From: Erythrobacter insulae
Lineage (GTDB): Bacteria; Pseudomonadota; Alphaproteobacteria; Sphingomonadales; Sphingomonadaceae
Direction of reading: 5' to 3'
NCBI RefSeq assembly: GCF_007004095.1
Contig: NZ_VHJK01000001.1
Span: 1 to 64,000, forward strand
DNA length: 64,000 nt
The position numbers and the translations under genes were made by a program. Below the pieces are notes generated by a model, which was not told where the DNA came from, searched no databases, and worked only from the letters and a program-made list of their open reading frames with translations. Positions 9,396 to 17,799 of this stretch are shown here, piece by piece (the stretch's first letter is position 1; each line of letters opens with the position of its first letter).

Positions 9396-12023
9396 CTATC
9401 TGTTTTCGGCCGAGATTTCTTCAAAAGTGTAACGCCCTCTACCAGCGTGTTTTTGGTAGCTCACTTTCAACCACGAAGGCGCGTTTGAACCGCGATCTTC
9501 CTCGTGTCCGGTCGCCTGCTTTTGCGTGTGATCGCTGCGCGCCTTTCTTATGAAGCTTTCGAATTGATGGACCGCCGAATGTTCAAAGCGGACTTTCAGG
9601 GATTGGCAGATATCCTCGCCTTGGGCCTCTGCTTGCAACAGAATGTCGGGATGAATGTCTTCGGCTCCGCTGAAATTCTGATCGGTCGCATAAATCAGCC
9701 CGGATATCGAACTGTTCTTATCTGTGCCCGGCTCGCTGGACACCTTAGGACCAGCTTCGATTGCAACATGGTGCGCGCTTAGGGCCGCGGAACCCTTTGT
9801 ACCCGGCAAAACCGGTCTAAGGTCTTCGGGAACTCCCACAATATCGAGTTGCAAGATCAGAACGCCGCACCAGTTCGGATCATCCAGAATTCTCAGAAAT
9901 CCTTCGAAATAGGGATCACCACGGCTTGCCCAAGCGCGGGCGCAATATGAATTCAGCCATCCCGCAATCGATTTTAATCCTGCCGAACCGTCTGGCTGAG
10001 ATAACGCAAATTCCTGCGGCATCAGCCATTTTTGTGGGTCTGCAATTAAGCTGGCTGGATCGATATCGCCCGACGCATCAAACCTGCAAATAGGAGATTT
10101 GCAATTCTTGATCAGGACTACGTTTCGGTACTCGTCATCGGCCGCAGTCTGGCCGACATTCGCTGCGAATGACCAACCTTCGATCTCAATCTTATTATGA
10201 AATCTGGGTTTTCCGGCGCCATCCTGAATGGTGGAAATCGCAAATAACTCATCACTACAAAATTGCCCCAAATGCACCGAATTGTTCAGAACCATAAAAG
10301 AAGATTCATATAGAAATGCGGCTTGCAATTGGGGGTTCAAATGGGTGAAGCCAAACTGCTGCGCGGTCCGCCCGGCATTACCCAATGTTTGAGCAAGCAA
10401 CAGATGCTCCAACGTGCCATCGGGAGATATTTGCACCTCGAACCCGGCAGTGGTGGTGCTCAAAACAGGGTCTGACGATGCGGTTCCAGGCATAGCGGCA
10501 GCCTTAATCTGCGCTCGGCGAACAGGTACCAGAATATTCTGCTCAACACGCTGATAATCCTCATCGCTGAACGCGTGTGCCCCTTGCCTAGTCTCAATTC
10601 CCGAAGCCGGGAAAAGCGGGAATACCGCGCGCCCGTCGGCTGGGATCATCAGACTCGCGCTGCGTCTTGTAAAAGGCGCATTCGCAGCTGCGCCGTTTCC
10701 GCTGTACAGGCTAGAGGCTGCGGGCCGCGCGCAATATTGCACCGCCGCCTTGGCGCCGGGTGCCTGCGCAATGATTGAAACCCACGATGTCCGAAACTGG
10801 TCACCAATCAAGTCTGCAACCGCAATTCCGGGCGCGCCAACCGGGTCTACTGGCCTGCCAAAAGAGGCTCCCGCCGTTGCAGCTTGGTTTTGTACAAATC
10901 GCAGCACATGGGATGATTGTGACGAGTCGTCAGAAGGGGGGATTGCCAGAGTTTCATGGCCGAAAATGCCCGCCAAAATCCTGATTTCCTCACCATTCGA
11001 GGCACCCTCAACACCGATCTGAAAATCACCGACGGGCGCGCATTTGAACGAGTGATGATTGGTCGTTGGCAGATCGCAGGGAGTGATCATCAAGGCTGCT
11101 GATTCCGCGCCATCGGCGACAGGCAAAAGAGTGATCCTGCGGCCAGTTTCAGTGCGGTAGCATGAACTTAAAATGGTCTTCGAATTGGGCGAACCTGATT
11201 TGTTTCTTCCCGTGAAGAAGAATTTCGTATGCGAAAGATCGCATCGGATGTTGTGGGGATTAAGGACGTTAACCTGCGCTCTGAATTCGATCGTATCGCC
11301 GGTGCTATCGGAAACGTCGATCAAGGGGATAAATACGGCCAGATAGTCTTCGGCGCGCTGATGGTTCGATCGGCGGGGCGGCGGTATGACAAACTGGAAG
11401 CCCGCATTCAGATCATTCACCAATCGGGAACTGGCAACGCACATTTCGAATACAAATGCGCCAGATGACGCGCCCGTCATGCTCAATATCATTTCGTGCA
11501 TCGCAGGATCGGTGAAGGTGTTTGGATCGTTCGTTCGCAGCTTGGCTGAGGGGGCTTTGGATGTTGCTGTAAATGTAATTCCTTCCCCGCTTGGATCGAC
11601 GCTCAATATGGCCGTATCCGTGCATTCAAATTTCAGGCCTTCATCACCAGCAAGGTTCATGGACAAGCCACCTGTCGCAGTGACTTTCCCCCGCGCCCTA
11701 TCGATCGGAATAATATACTCGGGATGATCTACTGCGCCCGAAGATAGAAACAGTATCGCAGATGATGCATCCGACCGTTGGATGATTTCATCAATCGAAT
11801 TGACGAAATCTAGTTCATTTTGAGTGATCGATCCGGGTCTGTCTGCAACGTAGATAAAGCTCGCTGCAAACCTGACATCATTCAGCGCAAGGTCTAGGTT
11901 GAGCGTGTCTGGCGCATCGCCATCAAAATCTTCTTGGATAACGACAAGCCACCAACCAGATTCTCCGAAATTGTCTTCCGATATATAAAGCCTACTGGAT
12001 TGAATGCGCTTGAACTTCACCAT
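9396..12023 (-). CDS. Large protein of unknown function (875 residues)
   Basis: I do not recognise a characterised family. The frame could open at 12101, but the ATG at 12023 has a good ribosome binding site (AGAGAGG, about 9 bases upstream) and is chosen. There is no signal peptide or membrane segment, so the protein is probably cytoplasmic. It begins 'MVKFKRIQSSRLYISEDNF' and 'WWLVVIQEDFD', is beta-rich in the first 450 residues and ends in a charged tail. The C-terminal third contains 'GWLNSYCARAWASRGDPYFE', 'ILDDPNWCGVLILQLDI', 'LSAHHVAIEAG' and 'SSISGLIY'. From memory these resemble blocks in a scattered, unnamed family of very large bacterial proteins; I cannot verify this. The gene is AT-richer than its surroundings: the line 10261-10320 has 22 G/C in 60. 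It stands alone beside a tRNA-derived scar, which suggests recent acquisition. Confidence 0.8.
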   Translation of the reverse strand: MVKFKRIQSSRLYISEDNFGESGWWLVVIQEDFDGDAPDTLNLDLALNDVRFAASFIYVADRPGSITQNELDFVNSIDEIIQRSDASSAILFLSSGAVDHPEYIIPIDRARGKVTATGGLSMNLAGDEGLKFECTDTAILSVDPSGEGITFTATSKAPSAKLRTNDPNTFTDPAMHEMILSMTGASSGAFVFEMCVASSRLVNDLNAGFQFVIPPPRRSNHQRAEDYLAVFIPLIDVSDSTGDTIEFRAQVNVLNPHNIRCDLSHTKFFFTGRNKSGSPNSKTILSSCYRTETGRRITLLPVADGAESAALMITPCDLPTTNHHSFKCAPVGDFQIGVEGASNGEEIRILAGIFGHETLAIPPSDDSSQSSHVLRFVQNQAATAGASFGRPVDPVGAPGIAVADLIGDQFRTSWVSIIAQAPGAKAAVQYCARPAASSLYSGNGAAANAPFTRRSASLMIPADGRAVFPLFPASGIETRQGAHAFSDEDYQRVEQNILVPVRRAQIKAAAMPGTASSDPVLSTTTAGFEVQISPDGTLEHLLLAQTLGNAGRTAQQFGFTHLNPQLQAAFLYESSFMVLNNSVHLGQFCSDELFAISTIQDGAGKPRFHNKIEIEGWSFAANVGQTAADDEYRNVVLIKNCKSPICRFDASGDIDPASLIADPQKWLMPQEFALSQPDGSAGLKSIAGWLNSYCARAWASRGDPYFEGFLRILDDPNWCGVLILQLDIVGVPEDLRPVLPGTKGSAALSAHHVAIEAGPKVSSEPGTDKNSSISGLIYATDQNFSGAEDIHPDILLQAEAQGEDICQSLKVRFEHSAVHQFESFIRKARSDHTQKQATGHEEDRGSNAPSWLKVSYQKHAGRGRYTFEEISAENR

Positions 12024-12280
12024 GATAGGCGACCTCTCTTGCCTTGTTGCAGGCTTATTATCGGCAGTAAGCTTGCGCAGATGATTAGCCGTCTTGACCA
12101 TTCACGGTGTCACAGCCGGACGTGCCTGCATAATCTAGAGCTGTCCAATCCCGACTGCTTAAGAGAGATTTGGGAGCAAGCTTTCCTAGTGGCCCAGACT
12201 GACGGTGCAGGACAGCGCCGCGTAGGACGCACGAGCACCTCAGACGCGCTCGATACCAAACCGGGTAAGCCACTGGAATT

Positions 12281-12327
12281 TTGTAGCGAAGGAGGGACTT
12301 GAGCCCCCGACACGCGGAATGTGATCA
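12281..12327 (-). repeat. Degenerate direct copy of the tRNA-Met 3' half (att-like)
   Basis: These 47 bases match the 3' part of the intact tRNA-Met (14498-14544) in the same orientation. The first 38 positions differ at only three places. The match covers the CCA end, T-arm and variable loop and stops in the anticodon stem. No 5' half of a tRNA follows, so this is not a gene. A same-orientation copy of a tRNA 3' end at a distance is the usual mark left by an integrated element or by its later decay. Confidence 0.75.
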
Positions 12328-12436
12328 TTGCGATCCGTCCTGTTCGAAGACCAGCGATGCGTGCCGCGTAGGCCAGTGCGCCAATGGCATTGATGACGAA
12401 TGCGAAACCTAGCACAGCAATCAAGTTCGTATCCAC
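12326..12436 (-). pseudogene. Truncated 5' end of an Amj-like lipid II flippase gene (DUF2837)
   Basis: From an ATG at 12436 the frame encodes about 37 residues opening 'MDTNLIAVLGFAFVINAIG' and continuing with 'ALAYAARIAGLRTGRIAM'. This resembles the conserved N terminus of Amj/DUF2837 membrane proteins. Amj is an alternative lipid II flippase in Bacillus; full-length members have well over 200 residues. Here the match stops exactly where the tRNA-Met-derived copy begins (12327), and the frame then reads through tRNA sequence. The gene is therefore cut by the recombination that placed the tRNA fragment. The family assignment rests on memory of the N-terminal motif. Confidence 0.5.
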
Positions 12437-12481
12437 GGATCCTCGCTATTCTTGACTTTTGGATCAGCAGAAATGTGCCGG

Positions 12482-13258
12482 TCAAATATTCCATGCCTTG
12501 ACCACGGTGAAAATGCTGGTGGCTGTCAGCACGGTTGCGACCATAAAGAGAAGCAATCTAGCGTTGATCCGGCTGGTCAGAATCGCGCCGATGGGCGCTG
12601 CAATGACGCCGCCGATGATCAGGCCGATAACGGCTTGGCTGAATGCAGAAACGCCGAGCGTAATCAGAAAGGTTATCGACACCGCCAGCGTCAAAAGGAA
12701 TTCGGCCGAGTTGACCGTGCCAATCGTAGTACGAGGATCACCGCCCTGCACCAGCAGGTTTGAGGTGACGATTGGGCCCCAACCACCGCCGCCGGCGCTG
12801 TCGAGAAAACCACCGATAAAGGCGAGCGGTCCGGTGTACCGTGGATCTTTAAATCGCGGCCAGCGCCCAAAAAAGATCGCCTTATAAAAAAGGAAGATAC
12901 CAATAGCGGCCAGATAGAGCATGACGTACGGTTTTGCCGCAGAAGCATCAACACTCGAAAGGACATACGCGCCTAGAACGCCAGCAATGACGCCGGCGGG
13001 CACCAGGCGCCAAAAGAGCGGCCAGTCGATGTTCTTGCGCCAGAGATGGCTCGCTCCAGACGTTCCAGTGGTGAACACCTCCACCAAATGCACGCTCGCC
13101 GAGGCAGTTGCCGGAGGGAGGCCCAAAACGCTCACCAGCATGGTCTGGGTGATAACCCCGAATGCCATGCCAAGCGCGCCATCAATGATCTGTGCAGCAA
13201 AACCAACGAGGATGAAGGGAAGCAAGCCTGCCGCTAGCGGCGCAATCGCATCAAACAT
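12482..13258 (-). CDS. Sulfite exporter TauE/SafE-family permease
   Basis: A 258-residue protein with about eight hydrophobic segments. It carries the family's two related halves: 'GFAAQIIDGALGMAFGVITQ' near the start and 'GFLDSAGGGGWGPIVTSNLL' in the middle. TauE/SafE proteins move sulfite, sulfonates and other small organic anions across the inner membrane. No sulfur-metabolism gene is adjacent, so the substrate is open. It lies inside the tRNA-Met-bracketed segment, 45 bases upstream of the truncated Amj-like fragment on the same strand, and is divergent from the HNH-like gene. Confidence 0.85.
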   Translation of the reverse strand: MFDAIAPLAAGLLPFILVGFAAQIIDGALGMAFGVITQTMLVSVLGLPPATASASVHLVEVFTTGTSGASHLWRKNIDWPLFWRLVPAGVIAGVLGAYVLSSVDASAAKPYVMLYLAAIGIFLFYKAIFFGRWPRFKDPRYTGPLAFIGGFLDSAGGGGWGPIVTSNLLVQGGDPRTTIGTVNSAEFLLTLAVSITFLITLGVSAFSQAVIGLIIGGVIAAPIGAILTSRINARLLLFMVATVLTATSIFTVVKAWNI

Positions 13259-13464
13259 AGACGTAGACCTATGAAGGACACGAAACGCCCGAAAGCGTAT
13301 CTATGTCAGCCGGAGGCAACCGGATGACGACGAATTGCAGCTTTGTTGTGCGGCGCACAAATGGAATCTGATCAGCGAACCGAAAGAGACGCGAAGCAGT
13401 AGTCGCCAATCGTTTCGATGTTAAAACACACATCTTCATTGCTTTTTCTCTGTTTGCTGTCTTG

Positions 13465-14319
13465 ATGCAGGCCATGAGCGGGGCATCGTATAACGGATAC
13501 AGCTGGAAGCAGCGCGACCTGATCCTCAAGGCGTATCATCGCGGTGAGGCAGGACCTGACTTCACATTGGAGGGAAAACCATGCGGGCTGTGCCGCGATC
13601 CAGACCGCGCACCGGGAGAATGGCACTCGGAGGATTATTCGCAGCCCTTCAGGTTTGAGCCTCCCCAGACCTCTCCGATTTGCAAGTCTTGCCACCTGCG
13701 GCTGCACAAGCGCTTCAACCAGCCGCCCGAAGAATGGGAGCTATTTTGCCGACATGTCGATGCGGGTGGATATGGGCGCGACTTCGTTGCGACCTATCCA
13801 TTAGCACGTCGACGCGCCCTGATGCACAAGATCGCGAATGGAGAAGCGGTTGAGGTGCCACTGATCCGCGAGCGTGAGCTGGGCGATCGGTGGTGGCGCA
13901 ATCTGACGCTCGATCCAGAATCGCTCGAGGCTCCTTGGGCGAGGCCCCGACCGCTTCGACCCAGACCGGACAAGGATGCGTTGCGCAGGGCTTTGTGTGC
14001 GATCTCACCCTCTCAAAAAGAATGGGCGATCTTGCGCTTCCACGCGCACGCTTTTCGACGCACTGCAACTATGCGTGTGATCGCTGCCGAGGTCCTCGGT
14101 TCGTCGAGCGCGCAAACTGCGAACCTAGCCTACGGGAAGCTTGCAAGGCGGCTGGTCGAAATGACCGGCTGGGAGCCGGATGTGCGGCCTGATGCCAGCC
14201 CCATCTGGATGAGGATCGTTGCAGAGGGTTGGGCTCCACCTTCAAAGGACGGCGCCGAGCGGGAGTATGAATTGGTGATGGTGCCTGATCTCGTCGAGGT
14301 GGTTCGGTCTCTGCAATGA
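13465..14319 (+). CDS. HNH-like nuclease-domain protein of probable restriction type
   Basis: About 284 residues. The N-terminal third has a zinc-ribbon/HNH-like pattern: 'CGLCRD', then 'EWHSEDYSQPF', then 'CKSCHLRLHKRF'. The CxxC pairs and the conserved His/Asp residues fit a beta-beta-alpha-metal nuclease core. The C-terminal third contains 'TMRVIAAEVLGSSSAQTANL' followed by 'AYGKLARRLVEMTGWEP'. This resembles a domain I recall at the ends of HNH restriction endonucleases of the McrA type and of helicase-type defence proteins. A defence role is an inference. Three starts compete (TTG 13462, ATG 13465, ATG 13474) and none has a clear ribosome binding site. The gene lies between the two tRNA-Met-derived repeats. 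Confidence 0.65.
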   Translation: MQAMSGASYNGYSWKQRDLILKAYHRGEAGPDFTLEGKPCGLCRDPDRAPGEWHSEDYSQPFRFEPPQTSPICKSCHLRLHKRFNQPPEEWELFCRHVDAGGYGRDFVATYPLARRRALMHKIANGEAVEVPLIRERELGDRWWRNLTLDPESLEAPWARPRPLRPRPDKDALRRALCAISPSQKEWAILRFHAHAFRRTATMRVIAAEVLGSSSAQTANLAYGKLARRLVEMTGWEPDVRPDASPIWMRIVAEGWAPPSKDGAEREYELVMVPDLVEVVRSLQ

Positions 14320-14497
14320 CGCCTTCGCCCGAGCGTGACCAGAAGCGTTATGACATTGAGCGCGTGATTAATTCCGAACAGCAGCACAGCATCGGTAGCC
14401 AAAAATGAGAAGCCCGAGCTGTCTCTTGAAGATCGCACCCTGATGCAGCCAATCAGGCGTTCATCCGACGCCCCTGCCATCCATTTATTGATCGATT

Positions 14498-14574
14498 TGG
14501 TAGCGGAGGAGGGACTTGAACCCCCGACACGCGGATTATGATTCCGCTGCTCTAACCACCTGAGCTACTCCGCC
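14498..14574 (-). tRNA. tRNA-Met (CAT), elongator type
   Basis: A complete cloverleaf can be folded. The acceptor stem is GGCGGAG/CTCCGCT with a G-T first pair. The D-arm is GCTC/GAGC, and the anticodon stem GCGGA/TCCGC holds the loop ATCATAA with anticodon CAT. The T-arm is GGGGG-TTCAAGT-CCCTC, with encoded CCA at 14498-14500. The paired 5' end and sequence are typical of elongator tRNA-Met rather than initiator. Its 3' end faces the TauE/HNH segment and is duplicated at 12281-12327. Confidence 0.95.
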
Positions 14575-14662
14575 CCAATTGGGATTCGCGAGGACTAATG
14601 CCTCAAGCGAGCGGCGCGTTTAGGCTGCGGTTGCAGGATGGTCAACCATTGATGCACCGGTT

Positions 14663-15181
14663 TTAAAGCCGTTCATGTCCGCGGAACGCCGAGGTTTTGA
14701 CCAGATCCCAAGGGCCGCCTTTATACAGATGCAATTCAAGCGCCGGGAAAGCGAAGCGTACTGGCTCCAAACCCGGCAGCAATTCGGCCTGCAGCGCCCT
14801 CGCCTCACGCTTTGTCACTTTGTTCTGGATTGTGATGTGCGGACGCGGTTCGTGAAGGTCTTGCGCTGTCAGGCTGCCGTGAAAATGCTCCGCGATAAGC
14901 TCGCGCAGGGTAAGCAATTGCGGACTGTGGAGCGCTATCGCGGTGCCGGTGTGCAAATCCATTATGCCGCTGACCTCGGCATCAGGCGAGGCGAATTCAG
15001 CGGTAAGACGCGGCAAGAAATCTTTCAGCTCATCCAGCAGCGAGGGCGCAAAGGAATGGAACATCGTGACATGCGCGTGCAGATGGTTGCGCTCTGCCGG
15101 ATAGTGCGCGCGCCGCAGATTGTCCGCCCACCCCTGGATTGCAGGCGGTAATTTGGCAGTCAGGATAAACGGATTAGCCAA
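14663..15181 (-). CDS. 2H phosphoesterase (2'-5' RNA ligase family)
   Basis: A 172-residue protein with the two HxT/S motifs that define the 2H superfamily: 'HAHVTMF' near residue 37 and 'PHITIQNKV' near residue 118. These enzymes (ThpR/LigT-like) open or join 2',5' or cyclic nucleotide phosphodiester bonds; the cellular substrate is usually unknown. It ends 89 bases before the 5' end of tRNA-Met. It starts 9 bases after the mltG stop on the same strand, so it may be the last gene of the acpP-fabF-mltG run. Confidence 0.85.
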   Translation of the reverse strand: MANPFILTAKLPPAIQGWADNLRRAHYPAERNHLHAHVTMFHSFAPSLLDELKDFLPRLTAEFASPDAEVSGIMDLHTGTAIALHSPQLLTLRELIAEHFHGSLTAQDLHEPRPHITIQNKVTKREARALQAELLPGLEPVRFAFPALELHLYKGGPWDLVKTSAFRGHERL

Positions 15182-15190
15182 CCGCCAAGC

Positions 15191-16174
15191 TTACATCTCG
15201 CCCCGCTCACGGCGCAGCTGATACCATTTTTCAACCGCCGCATTGTGCCCTTCCAAGGTCGCGTTGAATTCATGGCCGCCCGTTCCATCCGCGACCATGA
15301 AGAGATAATTATGCGGTTCAGGGTTGAGCACAGCGGCGATGCTTTCGCGGCCCGGATTGGTAATTGGACCTTCGGGCAGGCCAACCCGGGTGTATGTATT
15401 GTATCCGTTTACAGCCGCAATTTCGGATTGCCGGATGCGGCGGCCCAGCGGTTTGCCCTTGGTGATGGGATAAATAATCGTCGGGTCGGCTTGCAGCAAC
15501 ATCCCGGACTTTACCCGATTGGAGTAAAGGCCAGCCACAGTCCCGCGCTCTGCGGCCGTGCCTGTTTCCTTTTCCACGACACTGGCAAGGATCAGCGCCT
15601 CTCGCATCGTTTCAACGGCGATATTCGGCCCGCGTTTTGCCCATGCCTCGGCAAGGTAGGTGTCCATTGCGGTTTGCATCTGCTCGATAATTTCGCCGCG
15701 ATCCTGCCCGCGCTCAAACGCGTATGTATCAGGCAGCACAGACCCTTCGAGCGGAACGTCGATGTCCCCCGTAAGCAGATCCTCCGCCATCAATTTCTCA
15801 TAGACGAGGATGGAGGGCATACCTTCGGGTATCGTCACAAACCGCCGAACGACATCACCGTTCTGAAACGCGGCCAGAATATCGCCCTGGCTCATATCAG
15901 GAGTAAGCAAAAACTCGCCCGCCTGAATCGGATCGGATGAACCGAACAACCGTGCATTGATCAGGAAACCGTCGGATGATTGGATCAGCCCCTCATCCTC
16001 CAGCTTGCCTGCCACCGCGCTTAGCGATGAACCGGCCGGAATGACGAAAGGCGTTTCCTCCTTGATCGTGGCCCCGCCCATTGCGGCGGAACCAAAATAC
16101 AGGCCCGCAGCAAGGACAACTGCCAGCAGTAGTGCGACGGTCCAGCCAAGCTTCTTCCCAAAAAAGCCCTTCAA
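15191..16174 (-). CDS. mltG: Endolytic murein transglycosylase MltG
   Basis: The protein has one N-terminal membrane anchor ('TVALLLAVVLAAGLYFGSA') and then the YceG/MltG domain. Visible conserved blocks are 'ILASVVEKETG' with the catalytic Glu, 'YSNRVKSGMLLQADPTIIYP', 'YNTYTRVGLPEGPITNPG' and 'FNATLEGHN'. MltG cuts nascent glycan strands at the inner membrane and so sets their length. I place the start at the TTG at 16174, four bases after the fabF stop, giving 327 residues. A frame from ATG 16222 would add 16 residues that only read fabF's 3' end in another frame. Confidence 0.9.
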   Translation of the reverse strand: MKGFFGKKLGWTVALLLAVVLAAGLYFGSAAMGGATIKEETPFVIPAGSSLSAVAGKLEDEGLIQSSDGFLINARLFGSSDPIQAGEFLLTPDMSQGDILAAFQNGDVVRRFVTIPEGMPSILVYEKLMAEDLLTGDIDVPLEGSVLPDTYAFERGQDRGEIIEQMQTAMDTYLAEAWAKRGPNIAVETMREALILASVVEKETGTAAERGTVAGLYSNRVKSGMLLQADPTIIYPITKGKPLGRRIRQSEIAAVNGYNTYTRVGLPEGPITNPGRESIAAVLNPEPHNYLFMVADGTGGHEFNATLEGHNAAVEKWYQLRRERGEM

Positions 16175-16178
16175 CGGA

Positions 16179-17438
16179 TCAATCGACCTTCTGCATGATG
16201 AGCGAGGCATTTGTGCCGCCAAAACCGAAGCTGTTATTGAGAACGGCGCGCACTTCGCGCTTGCGCGCTTTCAAAGGCACAAGGTCGATGCCTTCGGTGC
16301 CTTCGTCGGGATTGTGCAGATTGAGCGTCGGCGGAACGATGCCGTCGCGTATGGCGAGGATACAGAACACAGCCTCAACCGCGCCTGCGCCGCCGAGCAA
16401 GTGGCCGATGGCCGACTTGGTCGAGCTCATCGAAGCCCCGCCCAGATCCTTGCCGAGCACACGCATCACGGCGGCCAGTTCGATCGTGTCCGCCATCGTA
16501 CTGGTGCCGTGTGCATTGACGTAATCGATATCGCCGGAGCCAAGGCCCGCTTTCTTGAGCGCCATTTTCATGGCCAGCTCTGCGCCTTTTCCTTCGGGAT
16601 GCGGCGCGGTGACGTGGTATGCATCGCCCGACAGGCCATATCCGGTAACCTCGGCATAGATCGTCGCACCGCGTGCTTTGGCGCGCTCGTATTCTTCCAG
16701 CACAATAACGCCAGCACCCTCGCCCATTACAAATCCGTCGCGGTCCTTGTCATAGGGGCGACTTGCCTCGGTCGGGCGGTCATTCATGCTCATGTTGAGA
16801 GCGCGCGCCTGCGCAAATCCTGCAATGCCCAGCGGGTTGATAGTGCCCTCTGCACCGCCTGCCAGCATGACGTCGGCATCATCCATCATGATCATCCGCG
16901 CGGCATCACCAATCGAATGCGCGCCGGTTGAACAGGCCGTTACAACCGCGTGATTTGGACCCATGAAGCCGTATTTAATCTGAACCTGACCAGTGATGAG
17001 ATTGATAAGACGCCCGTGAACAAAGTGCGGGGAAACGCGGGCCGGTCCGCGCTCGTGCAGGACGATGCTTTCCTTTTCGATACCCGGAAGCCCGCCAATG
17101 CCGGATCCAATAGAGCAACCGGTGCGTTCTTTTTCGGCTTGCGTCATATCGGTCAGACCAGCATCTTCAAGAGCCTGGCCTGCGGCATCAATGCCATAAA
17201 TGATAAACGGATCGACCTGCCGCTGAACCTTGTGATCAACGCGTTTGTCCGGGTCAAAACCCCATGGATGGTCTTTGTCTTTCACTTCGCACGCGATGGT
17301 GCATTTCTGATCGGATGTATCGAACCGCGTAATCTGACCCGCGCCGCTTTCGCCAGCGATAAGGTTCTTCCAACTGGTTTCAACGTCACCGCCCAAAGGG
17401 GTGACAAGCCCAAGTCCGGTTACAACAACACGGCGCAT
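16179..17438 (-). CDS. fabF: 3-oxoacyl-ACP synthase II (FabF)
   Basis: A condensing enzyme of 419 residues for fatty-acid chain extension. The Cys-His-His triad of the KAS II family is visible: Cys169 in TACSTG, the His in 'NAHGTSTMADTIE', and the second His in 'SAIGHLLGGAGAVE'. The C terminus has 'LNNSFGFGGTNASL'. Start ATG 17438 is preceded by TGGAGA at correct spacing, whereas the ATG four codons upstream overlaps that site. It lies downstream of acpP on the same strand, with a strong hairpin between them. Confidence 0.97.
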   Translation of the reverse strand: MRRVVVTGLGLVTPLGGDVETSWKNLIAGESGAGQITRFDTSDQKCTIACEVKDKDHPWGFDPDKRVDHKVQRQVDPFIIYGIDAAGQALEDAGLTDMTQAEKERTGCSIGSGIGGLPGIEKESIVLHERGPARVSPHFVHGRLINLITGQVQIKYGFMGPNHAVVTACSTGAHSIGDAARMIMMDDADVMLAGGAEGTINPLGIAGFAQARALNMSMNDRPTEASRPYDKDRDGFVMGEGAGVIVLEEYERAKARGATIYAEVTGYGLSGDAYHVTAPHPEGKGAELAMKMALKKAGLGSGDIDYVNAHGTSTMADTIELAAVMRVLGKDLGGASMSSTKSAIGHLLGGAGAVEAVFCILAIRDGIVPPTLNLHNPDEGTEGIDLVPLKARKREVRAVLNNSFGFGGTNASLIMQKVD

Positions 17439-17490
17439 ACCATTCTCCACAGCCCGCTTGGGCGTTATTTTATCTGATCCCGAAACACTA

Positions 17491-17524
17491 CAGGCCCGCG
17501 ACCCTGAATAAGGGTTCGGGCCTG
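17491..17524 (-). promoter_or_regulatory. Stable hairpin between acpP and fabF (attenuator or processing site)
   Basis: CAGGCCCG at the left and CGGGCCTG at the right form an 8-base-pair stem, extended inward by ACCCT/AGGGT after a short bulge. No T-run follows on the minus strand, so it is a weak terminator at best. Its place between acpP (needed in large amounts) and fabF suggests partial termination or mRNA stabilisation that keeps acpP message higher. Confidence 0.55.
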
Positions 17525-17562
17525 TCGGTCAGCTGCCCGAAATACGGGCATGCCGGGGGCGA

Positions 17563-17799
17563 TTAGCCCTTGTGCTCTTCGATGAATTTGGTCGCATCGC
17601 CGACTGTGCTGATTTTCTCAGCTGCATCGTCGGGGATTTCAACACCAAACTCTTCTTCGAAAGCCATAACCAATTCAACGATGTCGAGGCTGTCAGCGCC
17701 CAGATCATCAATGAAGCTAGCTTCTTGAGTTACTTTATCGCCTTCGACACCAAGGTGCTCGACAACAATTTTCTGCACGCGGTCGGCAGTATCGCTCAT
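17563..17799 (-). CDS. acpP: Acyl carrier protein
   Basis: 78 residues, the normal length. The 4'-phosphopantetheine attachment serine is Ser37 in '[14 protein letters not shown]', followed by the acidic recognition helix '[13 protein letters not shown]'. It carries acyl chains for fatty-acid and lipid synthesis in the cytoplasm. The frame can be extended 26 codons upstream, but the ATG at 17799 matches the family start and has GAGGGA upstream. fabF follows on the same strand. Confidence 0.97.
   Translation of the reverse strand: MSDTADRVQKIVVEHLGVEGDKVTQEASFIDDLGADSLDIVELVMAFEEEFGVEIPDDAAEKISTVGDATKFIEEHKG

Noticed and set aside
12102..12280. Possible gene remnant between the orphan gene and the tRNA copy
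   Set aside because: Frames on both strands lack recognisable motifs and start signals; I see only unassigned sequence, with no integrase.
12281..12327. Second functional tRNA gene
   Set aside because: Only the 3' half is present, with mismatches and no 5' half, so it cannot fold into a tRNA.
14320..14497. Short frame on the minus strand between tRNA-Met and the HNH gene with a hydrophobic stretch
   Set aside because: No start signal, and it runs into the 3' end of the HNH gene; I could not link it to the broken Amj-like gene.
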